DNA of 64,000 nucleotides from Chionis minor (taxonomy: Eukaryota; Chordata; Aves; Charadriiformes; Chionididae). Under the pieces are notes generated by a model. It saw nothing but the letters and a program-made list of their open reading frames with translations. It was not told the DNA's origin and searched no databases. The translations under genes and the position numbers were made by a program. Shown in pieces: positions 22,067 to 37,000 of the stretch (positions are counted from its first letter, which is position 1; each line of letters starts with the position of its first letter). The stretch is from contig VZSF01008207.1 of NCBI GenBank assembly GCA_013398295.1, forward strand, positions 195,024-259,023, written 5' to 3'.

Positions 22067-25000
22067 GTAAGTAGGTTTGAAACTAGGTGAAAAACGTGCA
22101 AGTTGTTCCAGTGGCGTTTGTACCCAGATCTGATCTATGCAGTAATTGCTAGCGTTGATTAATTCAAGCTGATGCAAAGATACCTTATACCACTGCATAT
22201 TACTCACTTGCAAAAGTGCTAAACTGAGGTAGAGCATAGAGATTGTGTATCCTCTCTCAGGCAAGCTTTACTGAATGCGCATACAACCATGTAAAACTAG
22301 ATGGTGGTGCATAGGCCCTATTAACAGAACTTGACCAACCCGTTGGCTGCGTATCCCGGCCGTGCTTGGGATGATATAGCTCAGAGTGGCAGATTCAGTT
22401 CCTTTAATTGCAAAGCAATGGCAACTTAGTTCTTACAAGTTCAAGTGTACAAATTAACTACAGAGTGTTCACCTGTTGTTTGTTCTTGTCATCTCTTGCA
22501 TTTTTTTCTAGACCTTTGTGCCCAATAAGGCATCTGCTTATTTAGTTGTTGTTTCAGCAAATAAACTGTAGCACTCTTCTGTTTTATTATTTCCAAGAAT
22601 ACTTTCCTTGACTCTTGTTATCCCCTTCTTGCTATGCTAAAGGAGTCTTAGAAAACACTGTGGTAGTTAATCTTTCTGCTGCTTGGAGAGTTCAGTTATG
22701 AGTTATCCTCGGTGTTGCTGCTGTCAAATACTAACTAGCTGGCCAACTAGTTTTCTTCCTATGCAGAAACAAAAAGCACAGGTAAATTGAATTTCTTATT
22801 TGTGAAGCTGTATCTTTACAAGGGACCATTGCTGATAAAGTAGTGAGTCTCATTGGAAATTGTTTATATTGATAAAGACTTTTTTTTTTGCGTGTGTGCT
22901 ATGGACAAAATAAAGTACTTCAACAGTTATGTTAGCAGAAGATAGTAGTCATTCCTTAAGGTGATGTGTGTGCTGTGTCATGGAAGAAAGCCCTCGATTC
23001 TGTGCAAGTACTAAATCTTGGTTTCTGTATTTGCTTTAGTGGAAATAATGATGTCTTTTATTTTGCTTCAGTAGAAATAATTGGTGTCGAGAGGGGGGGT
23101 GTGGTTTGTTTTGTTTTTGAATATTGTCGCTAAATCCACACTGTGAAGGGAGACATTCAGTCATCTTTCGAGATTAACCGATTGTGAAACAATAGTTAAT
23201 TTTTTCCCCTCTTTGTTATCGAATGTCCTGGTCTGTTAAACATTGATGTTATAATAATTTACTTATGAGACTAAGCCTTGATTCACAATTAATGTTGTAA
23301 CAGTTCAGAAATGCTACTTCGGGTAAAATCATGTGATTGCTTGTTATCATCTTAGATCAAGTTAGTAAGTCGTCATTGCACAGCATGCTAGCATTTCCAG
23401 AAAGTCTGCCACTGAAAGAATCAAGGTCTTTTAGGAAAACTTTATGAAAGATGTGTTCGGTAATTAGTTTGTTTTTATACTTTTCTCCAGTCATATTCAG
23501 AAGTAGTTTTACATTTCTTTGAAATGATAATGCAGCAATGCATGGACACGATATGTAGTATTTATTAGACGACACATATATAATGTTTGTTAAAATAATA
23601 GACTTTGTAGGGATCTGTAAAACAGAACAAAGTAATTTATTCTTCAGCTTGAGAACCTCATATGGAGCACTATGTTTTAAACCCATTAAATATTGATACA
23701 GTATGCTACCATGAAGTAGTCAATCAACCACTCATTCCATTATTTTTATATGTATTATTTAAATATACATCCACTAACTGTCAAAACTTAATTATTTTTT
23801 GAAAACCTGTGTTGTCTTCTTAAACATGTTTCCATAGGTGTTCTTGAACATTATATTGCTGCCTAGTACCTGATTTTGCATTATTAATTTTTAGAATACT
23901 ATTCTAGTGTGTTTTAGTATATTGTTTAAACTATTAAAAGTTTTCCCATCCATTCATAACTATTAATCTATGGATATTTTTTTAATGGATATGCAGGTAA
24001 ACATACTTTGTTTCATAAGACAGCAACTAAACTGTTGTATTAGATAACTCTAGTAAACATGCTTTTTTCCCCTGTTTGTTTTTGTTTGGTTTGTTTGCTT
24101 TTTGTCTGTGCTTAATGTGAATTATGAAGATTGCATCTAAAGGGTTTTTTTGTTTTTTGGTAGTGCAAAATATTGCAGGCTTCAAGTTTCCTTGTTTTCC
24201 TTGGAAAACCATTGGCAGAACTGCAGAAACATGTGGGATAATGGGGAATACCAATAGTATTTTATTCTTGGGGAGATGGGATGGGGGGGAAAAAGCATGG
24301 GGAATTCACCCACCTCAGGTTGATCTTAGAAGATAACAAGATGCATTGAATGAGTATTTTTAACATTTTATAAAGAGCTTCTGTTCAGAATGAGTAAGTA
24401 CATAGAAATAATTTTTCCATCTAGGTCCATGGTATATGCAGGAGTATTTTAGTTAATTACTAAAAAATTATAGTCAGTAATAGTTCACTAAATAATTATA
24501 GTTAATTATTAATTAATTTTGTTAGTTAACGTGCCTGCATTATTAGTATTTCCGCTTGGATTGGGAGAATGCTTTTGAAGCAAATATCCCAGTTGTCCCC
24601 ATCTCTCGTGTTTTGGTTTATGTTGTGAAGAGGTCTGGGGTTATGCTAGTTGGATGCATTGGGATGAAACTGGTCCAGAGGGTGCTTTTAAGAGCATGGG
24701 TAATGTGCATCAACCACAAACGGGTGCTCTGTCCGTGGAACTAGTTTTGAACCAATGCAAACTAAAACCACTTGAAGAGCATAAAATGGGAAAGTAGCCT
24801 GCTCAGTACTGAATTCTTTGCTTTATAGATTTGTTTTCTATTTGATCATGCTGCTTGCTTACAAAGGTATAATCACAGACCATCTTTTATACTGGTCTAA
24901 GTATGTGCAATAATTACCTTTTCTTGAGAGAAGGAATTGGTGACAGATCGTAGAAATTATTTCCATTGCTCCCTTCCCCTGATGTAAACAGTTTATATTG

Positions 25001-28000
25001 GTTTAATATTTGGAAACAGTTAAGTAATCGTCACTTTAGTTAGTGCACTGCATTTGCAAGATGTCCAATGTTAAAAAATGTGTTTATCTTTAGGGTCATG
25101 GAGTGTTTATCCAGCGATCGCCTCATAAGCCTAAAACAGGTATGTCAACTAAACCAATATTACATAACTTTCTAATGCACTTTTTGTGCTGTGCTTCGAT
25201 GTTTTGCTATTTCACTTTTTTCCTTATTTTGTCTGAATAAATAGAAAATTGTTATTTCTGAGCAGAAGCATTGGTATGTTCTTTTACACTGGAAAAATTC
25301 TCTTGTTTTTGTCCTAATGTGCAGAAGACTGCTATACATTTGTGAGAAGAGTGTAAATAGTCAATAATACATACACATACACAGTAACTTAATGATATGA
25401 GGATGGAGGTTTAAGGTTTGTGTTAATTATCTGTGTTTTAATTGTAGCTATGTTTTTAGCTGTATATGTCTAAAGACACATTCAAGTTGATCTTTGTAGG
25501 TAAAGTTTTGCAATTATAATATCTAAAACTATTTTTAGTAGGTGCAGAAAAGCAGGTGGCTCAATGGTGTGTCAAGTTCTTCAAAACTATTCACTGTAAA
25601 AATGGAAACCTGCAATATGTAGGAAACTCAGACATAAAATAATTTCTTGCATATATTCAGACTCGCAGATAATACTGCTTCTGCTCTGAGATTACTTGAT
25701 GCTGCCTCAATAGTGTAATAAGGTTCTTTACCTTTTAAAGGTAGTCTCTGAGGGAAATGGATTATTTTTGAAAGTGTTGTGTATCACACACATAATAGCC
25801 TCTGGACAAAAAAGAAGAATATGGCTGATCTTTTTGTGCCACGTTGCTATGTGCCACACTACTCTGGATTTATTGTAGAAAATAATTAAATGCGTACAGT
25901 TAGAAGAGGCTCACGTTTTAGCTTGAAAATATCATCCCTTTTAGCCACAGCCCTTGTTAGGCTCCTCATTAGAAGCAGGCTGCATTTATGCATTTATAAT
26001 ATATTATACCAGTACAATTTAGAACACAGACAATTCCTTGAGCAAGGAATTTAAAGCCTGCGAGCAGGTCCCTATTCTTGCCTCCATATAAATTCCCTCT
26101 CCCTGTTCAATTTACAAAAAAAAATACAAGTTGCCAGATGTATCTAGAGAGTTCAACTTTTCTTGTTTTGGTTAGATAGTACTTAGGAATACAGTATGGA
26201 AATAACTGATGTTTTTGAATGTTTATTTGGACTTTGACTATTTGTAATGTCTGACTTGTGTAGTCTAATTCCTAACTTTTCTTGAAGATGTTGATCCCTG
26301 TGAAGTGTGGTGCAGTCAGCCGGTTGATATATTAAGAGAATATTGCAACATTATTAAAATACGCATATTTTGGCCTCTTCTCTTCAAAAGTGAAAGTAAT
26401 TCTTTGGTAGCTGATTGGAGGTAAGTAATCATGTTCTTGAAGTGATTCCAACAGCCTTTACATTTATGTTTGTTTCCTGTCAAAGATCATTGTATACTTT
26501 CAGTAGGGGTTAGACTGTCTGCAGAAATGTTTCCACCAGTGGGCCAAGGTTGAGGTCAGAAGGCAATAGTTCTGGAATATACAGAAGAAAATATTAAGAA
26601 TAGGTTTCTGAAGTTTGGCATCTAAGAGCGTATGTAACTGCTGGAGAGGGTGCAGTGAAGGGCCACAAATATGTTTAGAGGGCTGGAGCATCTTTCTTAT
26701 GAGGAAAGGCTGAGGGAGTTGGGTCTTTTTAGTCTGGAGAAGAGAAGACTGAGAGGGGATCTCATAGATGTCTACAAATACTTAAAGGGAGGGTGCCAGG
26801 TGTTTTTTCAGTGGTACCCAGTGACAGGACAAGAGGGTACAAACTTGAATATAGGAAGTCCCATCTGAACATGAGGAGGAACTTCTTTCCTTTGAGGGTG
26901 GCAGAGCACTGGAACAGGCTGCCCAGAGAGGTGGTGGAGTCTCCAACACTGGAGACATTCAAAACCCGCCTGGATGCCACCCTGTGCAACCTGCTGTAGA
27001 TGGAGCTGCTCTGGCAGGGCAGTTGGACTAGATGATCTCTAGAGGTCCCTTCCAACCCCTAATGTTCTGTGATTCTGAGATACTTAAATGGATACCTTAT
27101 ATTTCAAAAGTACCAAAAGCTTTGCAGCTCTTCCTCCGCCCACCCACCCCCCCAAAGGGCTTGTTCTGACTTAGTAACCATGCTCTTGCTTAGATCTAAT
27201 TACCATAAATATTAGTAATTAAGTCCATGTAATACAGTGTTATTTTTCTAATTAATAACTTGTGCTGTTTTTAAGCAGTTCACAGATTTTAGATCGGAAT
27301 TGGAAGAGACTCTGTGATTTAGAGGTTTTGGAAGACCTTGTTGATTTAATTAAAAAAGTTGTTGTAAGTACTATATTTTAACTTTGTAAGTTTTCACGTA
27401 CAATAAGTTAATTAATTCTATACCTTACGCAGCTTGGGGTTGTATCTTAAATGAGACATTTCCTTTTGCTGGACTGAATAAATCATCTGATTTTGAGTTG
27501 CAGCTTTCTAGAAGGAAAGTGTGTCATAGGCTTTGTTACAGTTGGGATAACTTACTAAATATTTGCAGAGTCAATAATACAATTGAGTGGAGCCCTTGTA
27601 AATTGCTAAGAAAGAAAAATGGCACTGTTCCCTGATGAACAAGTTAAATACTTCCCCCCTTCTTCAGCAAATTATATTTAAAATTTGCTCTTATTGCGGT
27701 CTTAAAACAGAAACATAACAGTGCAGAGGAGAGAATGATATAACAAATGTTCTCAGCAGCTGAGGGGAAGAGGGTATTTTTGTGGGTTTTTTTTTTTTAA
27801 TTTAGCAATGACCTTTTTTTAAAAGAAAAAAATTGCTTTGTTGAAATTCTGTGCTCAACCCCAAGCTATACTTTTCCAGTCCACCATACTGTTATATGAC
27901 TTTCTGTGTTTAGGTGTTCGTGTACTATATTGATCTCATGGATTCATACTTCCTTATGCTCTTTTTGCTGCTTCCTTCTTCAGGCTATCCGGGTGCTCTA

Positions 28001-31000
28001 TTTTCACCTCCTTGTACTTCAGGATGTCCCTGCAGTTTTTCCACTTTGTCTCATGTGATGGGTTCTTGTGCTGTTTCCTCCTCTGGTAGTCTCCCTTTCG
28101 ATCTTTATACAAGAGGGTCTGTGTATATTCCCGTTCCCCTGTTTACCTCTACTTCCCTCTTCTTAATTCCTCAGCCTATATCTTCTTCTCCATGTAAAAG
28201 ATTGTATATGCAATAGTAAGGTTTATTTGGAGGAGCAGAAGATCTTGGAAGTACTATTGTTTTGGATGATTTTCATTGGATGTATCAGCTGGTTCTTTGG
28301 TATGTAGATAAATGCAGAAGTGGTTAAAGTGGCTGACTTTCCTAACCAGATGTCATAGCATCCATGCATTCTCTGTTTCCATGTCAATATTTATTTATTT
28401 TTCAACAAAAATGGTAGGGGATTTGCGACTGAATACAAGAATATTTCCTGAAACTTTGAAATGAAGCAACTGTCCAAATGATACTGCATTCAAGCAGAAC
28501 AGAAAATGTTATTGAGTTGAACCTGAGCAGATAGAAACTAAAGTTACCAGATCTTAATAAGTTGTTTTTTATTTGTTTTCTATTCCTCTTCCAGAACGTT
28601 CCACCTTTTATCGGTGGCATACTGAGAATTGGCAGCAGAATAGAAAATGTAAGTTTCTCAAATTGTTTTAAATGGGAATGCTTCTTCGTGTGTGAACACA
28701 AACAAATTTTTGCACAAATACCCAAAATTTTAGAATGCTCGCATAAATAAATTGAGTGTGTAGTTTTTGGAACTGTGAAATAAATATCATCTGTGTAAGA
28801 AGACCAAAGTGAGTGAGAACTTTGCGGGTAGTTCACATGCTGAAAAGAAATGGTTTCTCTTGAAGGTTACTACTGCAGTGTGGGGGGTTGCTGTAGGCTG
28901 TGCAGCTGGAGCCCAGGTTAGCTCTCCAGTATGAGCTTTGGTACCTGCTGGTGGCTTTCCTTGTTGCGTTCTCACAGATCTACCGCTTTTTTTTGAAGAT
29001 TTATTACTTTGAGGTGTCTGTGGGCTCTCTCTGCCTTCAGTCTTGAAGATTCCCAGATTCCCTCCCATAAGCACACAGTTCTGTCTCTGTGGTGTGTTTT
29101 GCTTTGTCCTCTCTTTCTGTGCTGGTGTCCACGTGTTAGGTTAAAAGTCTAGGTATGGGCAAAAGGCAAACATGCTTTTTATGTAGAGGCAAGAAGTTAC
29201 TGTTCGTGTAACTGAAATCTTCCAGGATTAATGATTGCAGAAGAGGAAAGAAAACTAAGAAAGAAATACGACTAAGCAGAAAAGCTTTTAAATGACAATA
29301 CAGTTAAAAATATAATTTATGCTCTTCCTAGTATCTGACCCTTTTCCTGGTGGTGTGCTCACTCTTGTACCGCTCCTCAGGATCCCTCTGTCTGGTGTTT
29401 TGTGTGTGGGGTGGGGGGGTATAGTCATCACTATCTGGAGTGTTTTGCTGGAAGGACTGCTGTTGATGTTTTCTTCTTCCTCATTCTAGGAAAGTTCATT
29501 AGGTTCATTTACTTACTTCCATTAGGTTCATTCACTTAGGTTCATTTTTTATATTTGGTAATGCACTTTTATAGCCTGCTCTTTATTTTCATTGGTGTGT
29601 AGCTTCAACTTACATATGATTTTACTATATATATAGAGCGTGTTTTATGTATTTTAGAAACTGCTTTTGCCCAATTTTGTTCAGCTACATTTTTTTGGCT
29701 GCTTGTTTGTAGCCATTGGTTCTCCAGTGTCTGCTTGTGTCCTATCTCTTACTATCCTGTGCCTGTATTTCTCTAAACTGCATTATGTATCTCTAGTTTT
29801 CATGGCCTGCTCGTACTCATATTTGGCTTGCATTTCTCTATGCTGCATCATTATGTCAGTCACAGTAGCATTAAATTACTTATTAGTGTCTATATGAAAG
29901 CTGTCGTTGCACCATATAAAAGTAAACCAAATTAGTCATAGCCACCTGGTCAGAAGAAAAGTGGTGTTTCAGCTGAAACCATGTTAAAGCAGAGCTCTGA
30001 GCGGGTCAGGACAAGCTCAGAGTAAGCCTGACAGTTTGCAGCTCTGCACAAAGCCTGTGGCTTGTTACTAGCAATGGCAATGCTGTATGAAGGGGCTACA
30101 AGTTAGGGCTAAGCTTGATCACTGAAATGATGCAAAGTGCTCCTCTTTGGAGACAGTTTGGAAATCTTTTACGAGATTCTCAAATAGCACTAGTGATTCA
30201 TTCTGAAGGACTGTGAATGGCTGAGTAAAGCTGTGGTTTGGAAACCTGCTGATCCATCTTCATTATGAAATTCGGTGTACAGTAGAATTATACTCATTAC
30301 ATTTTTTGACTTGTAAACTTTGAACTGTGAGCATTCTTAGTTTCCCTGTGTTTGTCATTTTTCCCCCACTTTTTTTGTTTCTGCTGCCTTCTGTAGGTTA
30401 ACTGCAAAAGCTAAAATAAAAATACTGAAGTTAGAAGACAATATCGTAGCTGATAGTAGCAATAAGAGAAGCAGAATAGTACAACTGTATGTTACTGCTG
30501 GATAACCTAGTTCCTGTATTTTTAGTGATATTTGTCTTAGTCATGTGGTTTTTAAATTATTTTTTGAAATCTGTAGGCCCAGATAATGGGGAATATCCCA
30601 GGTAATGGTCATTCTTCACTCAATCCCTCTCCGTAGAATAAAGCTCAGTAGAAGGGAAGTCATGATTTACAGAATTTAGTCTTTGCCCTGGCCTGTATGT
30701 CTAACAGCTTGGACAATGCTCGTGTTTTTTAAGCAGGCTTGTCACTTCACACCGAAGCAATTTTGTGTCATCAAAAAGAAGTTTCTAAATCGAATTCTCT
30801 AATTTGGATGCTTCCCCTGTCTCCTGTTGAAAGAATGACTGTTTTCATTTTGTGACTATGCTGTATTATGTTGTGCTTGAGTTACCCAGACATTTGTATT
30901 TCTGAGCTGTTGTCTATTTCAAAGGCTAGCAAATCAGGAACATGTGCATGGTGTAAGTGCTACAGTAGGTTGTTTGTTGTATTTACTTGGAATGCTTCCA

Positions 31001-34000
31001 CTATATTGCCAGAGCTGTTGCTTTGTGTGGGGTTTGCTGTTTTTGTTTGAAGACTGCTTTGTGTAGAATTAGTTACTTTTTTTTTCTTTATTTTCGTTTT
31101 CTTCAATCGAAATAGGGTGTCTTCGATGTTGGGGATGCGCTTGATTGGGTCAGATACACAGGTGATGTCAGTATGCTGCAAAGGCTGGAGAAACTTGGTG
31201 ATTTTGGTTGGATCTATCTTGAAATTTTCTTTGCTGAATGTAAGTATGAACACTTTTGAAAAAAACAATGGTGGGGAAAGTCACCTGTGTTGTAGTTATA
31301 ACATAGTTAATGTTTGTATGTATTTCATTAATCTGGAAGTTACTGCAAGAGTGACTGGAAAAATAGTGGTGGTGGTGGTGTGGTTTGGGTTTTTTTTTTT
31401 CCCCTTGTTTTTTGCTTATTTGAACCAGCCAGTTCTTCCTTGATTCTGTGTATGTGGGTTGTATTTACAGTGCATGTGCTTTTTATGAACAGGAGGTCAG
31501 AAGATTTTTTTCACTTTAGTGTCCACTGCGGGCTGTATGTGTGGCCTTTATTCCTTTAACTTAAGTTGCATAAAATATTATTTAAGTCTTTCTGTTAAAT
31601 GTTTGGCAGAGCATTTTGTCAAAATATTAATTGAGGTGTTATTCATATTTCAAAAATTAGCTTATGCAGCTCATGGGAGTTACCGTAAGGTATTCACGCT
31701 AGCAGCAGGACTTCTGCTGAAGTGCCAAAAAGCTCTCAGGCCTGCTGTTTTTGATGCGTGTTAAATGGTTTGTATTCTGGTCTGTCTTTTTGCATATACA
31801 CATTCTAACTCAGCTGTTGCAGTAAGTAACAGGGTGGTGGAAATTGAATTTCCATGTCAGGAGAAGAGTATTTTTATAGTTTAGTACTAAAGTACAAATT
31901 CTTTAAAATGCAAATTTCTTTAAAATACAATTGAGTTTTGCTTGATTGCTTGGACTTAGGCAAGCACTTAAATGTTTGACAATCTACAGCCAGTTATTTT
32001 GGGCTTACCAAATAAATAATTCCATGTCTTTTGAACATTTCTATTGCTTAATTTTTTTCTGTTATTTAGTTGGTATGTCAAATTTTGCTTCTGGTCAGAA
32101 AACAGAGCATGATTCTTAGCAGCAGAAGACAAACCCTACTTCTTGTCGTTGGTAACTTCTTCACACACTGTATTTTTCCTGATTTTATTTTTTTTTTTCT
32201 GCAGGCAAACGTTATATTACTAAAGTTGCTTTGGAAGATTGTGATTTAGTTGAAGAATTTAAAGCTGTGACATGTGAAAACTGTAGGAAGGTGAGAGAAG
32301 ATACCAGAATGTGTTTGTGCTTTTCGTTTGTTGTTGTTATTTTTTGTGGGGTTTTTATGATCAAAGATAAAATGACCAAATATTCAAAGATAACGGTTGC
32401 AAAAGCTTGAGTGAGTAATTTGTCCTGACATAAATAGTTACCTTGAGAAATCCTGGCCTAATAAACAGAACATTAGTTGTTTATGTTGCCAGTGTACACT
32501 GAAGAGTGTTCCAGTGTTCCGTTCCTCATCCCCCCAAAAAAAACCCTCAAGAAAATGCTGTTAATATCGATAGAATATTGTTCAGCTTCATCCTTATAAT
32601 ACAGAAATAAAATGCTCCCAAATTTTTTGCCATTTTTTTTCTACAGGAGTCTGGTTAATTCCTGTGTCTTCCTTGCTACAATTCCGTAGTTCAGGAGCTA
32701 CACTGAAAGGCACCGAGTTGAGCTGTGCTTTACTCAGCTTACTTTGCTATTTGACACATGCTCACTTTTGGTGACAACTGTATTATGGAACTCAGGAGAC
32801 CTTCCGAGTTAGTCCTGCTTTTTAACTACTGTTCATTATATTCTTGTCTGGATAACATTTTCATTTGTACACTTTTAGGCATATTAATATAAATGAATTA
32901 AGAGTATTTAATTACAACGAATAGCGCATACATAACCTGTTTTTAGAAGCACGAAAACTTAGCTGCCCCTTGTTGAATCTTTTATTTACTTCTCATTGCA
33001 TCTGAGTTTAATTACAGTGGTTGCCAAATTGTTTTTTTCTTGGTTTCGCAGAACAGTGAATCTATGAAACAGAAAGGAAATGAGGAATTTTCCCAAGGGA
33101 ACTTTGATCGTGCTATAATGTCATACACTAAAGCCATAGAGTTCTGGTAAGAACTAAACTGTTTAACTAGATTGTGTTATATCATATGTATTCAGCTTAT
33201 TCAGATTTATCCTGATTTTGTATAGTTTTGCATCAGCTACTCAGAGGCCAATTGTTACCTAATTAAAAAAAAAAAAAGCTATGTAACACATCTTTTGTTC
33301 TATTTTATTTCTTGTTACTAGTTATTGTTTGCCAATTTACTGTCCCAAAAGTCCTGTTGGAGTTTAAAGCTGATCTAAAATGACTAACAATAATATAGTA
33401 AACCTGAAAGGAAGTAAGTTATTTGTTGTGAACAGCCTTTTCCGGTATCATACCTCCTAAATATTTTTCCAGCAGAACAGTATGACCAACTGTTGCAAAT
33501 ATTTATCATCTCAGCTATGATGCAAAACTAGTGAACAAGAACAAATATTTAAGTACCTGCTCTTGTCAAATCTGTATGTGACAGGTTTAATTTCATTTTT
33601 GAAGAAATTAAGTCATTTGCTGAAATCCTTTGGTGATTTTTCTAGGCTCTCTAAAAGGGCAGGGAGACAGAGGTTAAATAAGAATTCATGTCCTATGCAT
33701 ATAGAACATTTGCTCCCTTCCTGTAGTCCACGTGTAATGTGAACTAGCTACAGAACCTCCTGGTTTCGTGTAATCACTACCTGTGTTGTAGTTATGCAAA
33801 TGCTGCTTTTACAAGTTCTGGTGTCTATGAAATATGGTGAATTCATAAAGTCCTATCTTTCATAAAAAATTGATTGTACAAATTGTTTTATTTTTTCATT
33901 TTGAAGTCTGTACCTTTATAATTATGCATTTGAAAAGGTTGACATTTTGTTGATGTCTTGCTTCAGATCTTATGTCATGTAGTAGGATACACACCAATTC

Positions 34001-37000
34001 CAAATTCAAGCTGATTTTAGCCTCCTTGAAAAATTGGGTAGGCTGATTTTGGTCAAGTGAGTGTATCTGAGATGATGGAGCAGGCTGGAGAAGGCTTTGT
34101 TCAGGGTAGCTGATGAGGGGGAGGGAGGAGCAGAATTCAGTGAAAGAGCAAAAGAAATCCCATGGCTTGGAAAGGGCAAAGGAAGTCTCATGGTTTCCAG
34201 GGGTTTTAGAGCTGAGCTGTAGTTACAGGTGTCAGAAATTGTTCACTGTACTTAAGATCCTGCTGGAAGGTGAAGGATAGCTCAGTGATGTCTAACAGTT
34301 AGGGAATTCTTCATTGGCTCTGTGCGCCGTCTTCCCTTTCTCATTCTCCCAGTGTGTGCTGACTTTCATCTGCTTCATCGTCACACTCCTTCCCTAATTA
34401 GCGGCATCCTCCTTTGGCTTCCTTTCAAGTGGTTGCTGGATTACATGCACCAATCCCCCCCCCTCTCATTCTGTCCCATCCCTGGAAGTATTCAAGGCCA
34501 GGTTGGATGGGGCTTTGAGCAACCTGGTCTAGTGGAAGCTGTCCCTGCCTATGGCAGGGGGGTTGGAAATAAATGATCTTTAAGGTTCCTCCAACCCAAA
34601 CCATTCTATGATCCTCCATTAGGTACGCTGGGAGCAATGCTTTAGCTCTTTAGAACTGCTGCTTAGTCTGCCCAGTCAGGCAGAGGGTTAGGAAAATGTA
34701 GACCCAGTGATCCAGAAGTGTCCGTGAGATGTTTGATTTAATTAGGTCTTCAAAACTAGGAATTCCAGAACAAAATAAAATGGGATGTATGTGACACTCA
34801 AGCTAGCTTTTCTATGCTTCATGCCTTTTTTGCCCTTCGTTTGGTTTGGTTTTGGGGTTTTGTCTTTTTTTTTTTTTTTTTTAAACACAACTGAGATTGT
34901 AGGAAACATACTAACCATACCTTTGCACCATGTGAGGCGTGCTTTGGTATGTTTGTCAGAGCCTAGTTATTTGGGGAAGGAGTTTTAAAAAAAAAAAAAG
35001 GCAGGGAGACTTAAAGTAGGCTGAGAATAATTAGTGGTCCCGAATATTTCGAATTATTACATAATTAAAACTAATATTCATTAATATTCTCAGTGACTTA
35101 AGTTGTAAATCAATACAACTATTCAAGGAAGCTTGCATATAACTGTTGGTGCTAGAGTGCTCGCAGACAATTATTGTGAAAACTTACTTTTTTTTCCCCC
35201 TTAAGATTTTCAAAAGTAATATATGTTACTAACCTCTCATACCTTTTTCTTTAAGTCCTGCAAACCATCTTCTGTATGGGAACAGAGCTCTTTGTTTAAT
35301 TCTCACAAGGCAGTACAAGTAAGTAACCCCTTGTTTATAATCTGAAATGTGGTGATCTGCAGTTAAAAATTGGCAATGTACTTAGGAAAACAGTATTTTT
35401 AAAAATTAAGTATGTAGCAATTGTGATGTTACTACCTCATAAAACTGATATTAAGAAAAATGAATAATATTAGCTGTATCTGTTGGCAGTACCTAAGACC
35501 ATTTAAAATTTGTATGTGTGATAGGGTTATACAACAGAAAAAAAATCTGAGTACCAGTGAGTATTGCGATTTTTATTAAACCTCTTGAAGAAGAAATCTG
35601 TGTGGGTACAGGGGTTATTTTCCTTAAGCCAGTTGTTAAGCTAAAAATCTTGTTTATGACCAAGGTGTATATATACATGTTATGTAAAGCCAACGCAAGA
35701 ATTTATTGTTAGTATAACTGAAGTCAAGGGTCTAATTGTTATTAGTTCAGATCTAATTGTTGAAATGAAAAAAACCCAAACAAAACAATGTAATTAAAAT
35801 TGGTATCCACATGATTCTTAGTTTCTGGCCATTTTCCCGGTGTTATGCTTGCCCTTCCGCTGCACCTCTGGGTGGGTACTGAAGTTGGCAGTTCCGTGGC
35901 TGTAGCAGTGGGGTGAGAGCTGTCAGCATGTAGGGCCCTTCTGTGGGAAGACAGTGGTGTTCAGGCTGATGGTTTCTTGTTCCTCACTCTGGGATCCACT
36001 TGGGGTCACTTTTGTGTTTGCTAACATGCTGTTACGCCTTTGCTCTGTCTTTCTTTGTCTGCAGCTCCACATTACCTCCAAGTTTACATGTTACTTTTTA
36101 TGGATATTACTTTTTCTTTGTTACTTTGCCTATTTGTATAGATTTGGCATGTCTTTGCCTGGCTGTTGGTGAATGGTTTATAGCCATGGGGTCTCTGGTG
36201 CCAGCCCTGTACCCCGTACCTTGTCAGCTTGTGCCTGTCCTCCTTTGTTCCATCCTGTGCCTCCTATTCTCAAGGCCCCTGCTGTCATATCTGGCTTATA
36301 TTTCTTTACAGGACATCATCATTTTGGAGTCATAAATACCTCACTCTGTATAAATAGTGGTAACAAGCAGTTATTCCATCTAAATCTATGTTTGTACCGC
36401 ACAAAGATAAATGGAAGTAGAACAAATTATCCACAGACACCCTGTTAATTAGAGAAATTGATGTCACAGTTAAGTGAAAGAAAACTGCAGGCAGGTGAAG
36501 CTGCAGGCTGAGCAACCCTGAGACGCCTCAACCCTGAGGTTTCGCACGCTCGGTACAGAGCTTACAGCCTGCCATTGACGGTGGCAATGCTGTGTTACAG
36601 GACTGTGCAGTAACATAGCGTTCTCCAAGTCATCTGCTGAAGTGTTCACAGCTTCACCCAAGGTGTGTGTCTTCCTCCCATATTCAGAGCTCTTTGAGAG
36701 ACCGTGGTCATGTTCTCGCCCAGGCTTTGCTGCAGGACAGGACCTTTCAGGCCAGCTTGGCCGTCTGTCCTGAGGTTTTGACAGTGCTCAGGGGCACCTT
36801 CCCTAGCACTGCACCAGACTGTCGGAAGGTGGCACGGGAGAGAGGACTGTGTCGGTGAAAACAAAGCATAACTGCACACGCTAAGAGAACAAGCCAAGTG
36901 CTTCGGTTTTTTCCTGATCTTCTCAACTGCTTTTATAACGTCTTAGCATCTTGAGGTTCTGTACCCCACTATCTATCTTTTACTCAAGTGTTTTTTCCTT

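Noticed and set aside
26762..27055. Frames on both strands at 26671-27055
   Set aside because: They lie within the CR1 fragment. The + frame is the decayed end of CR1 ORF2.
28402..28836. A 144-codon - strand frame overlapping coding exon 5 of TTC3
   Set aside because: It is antisense to an exon with strong TTC3 homology and shows no motif of its own.
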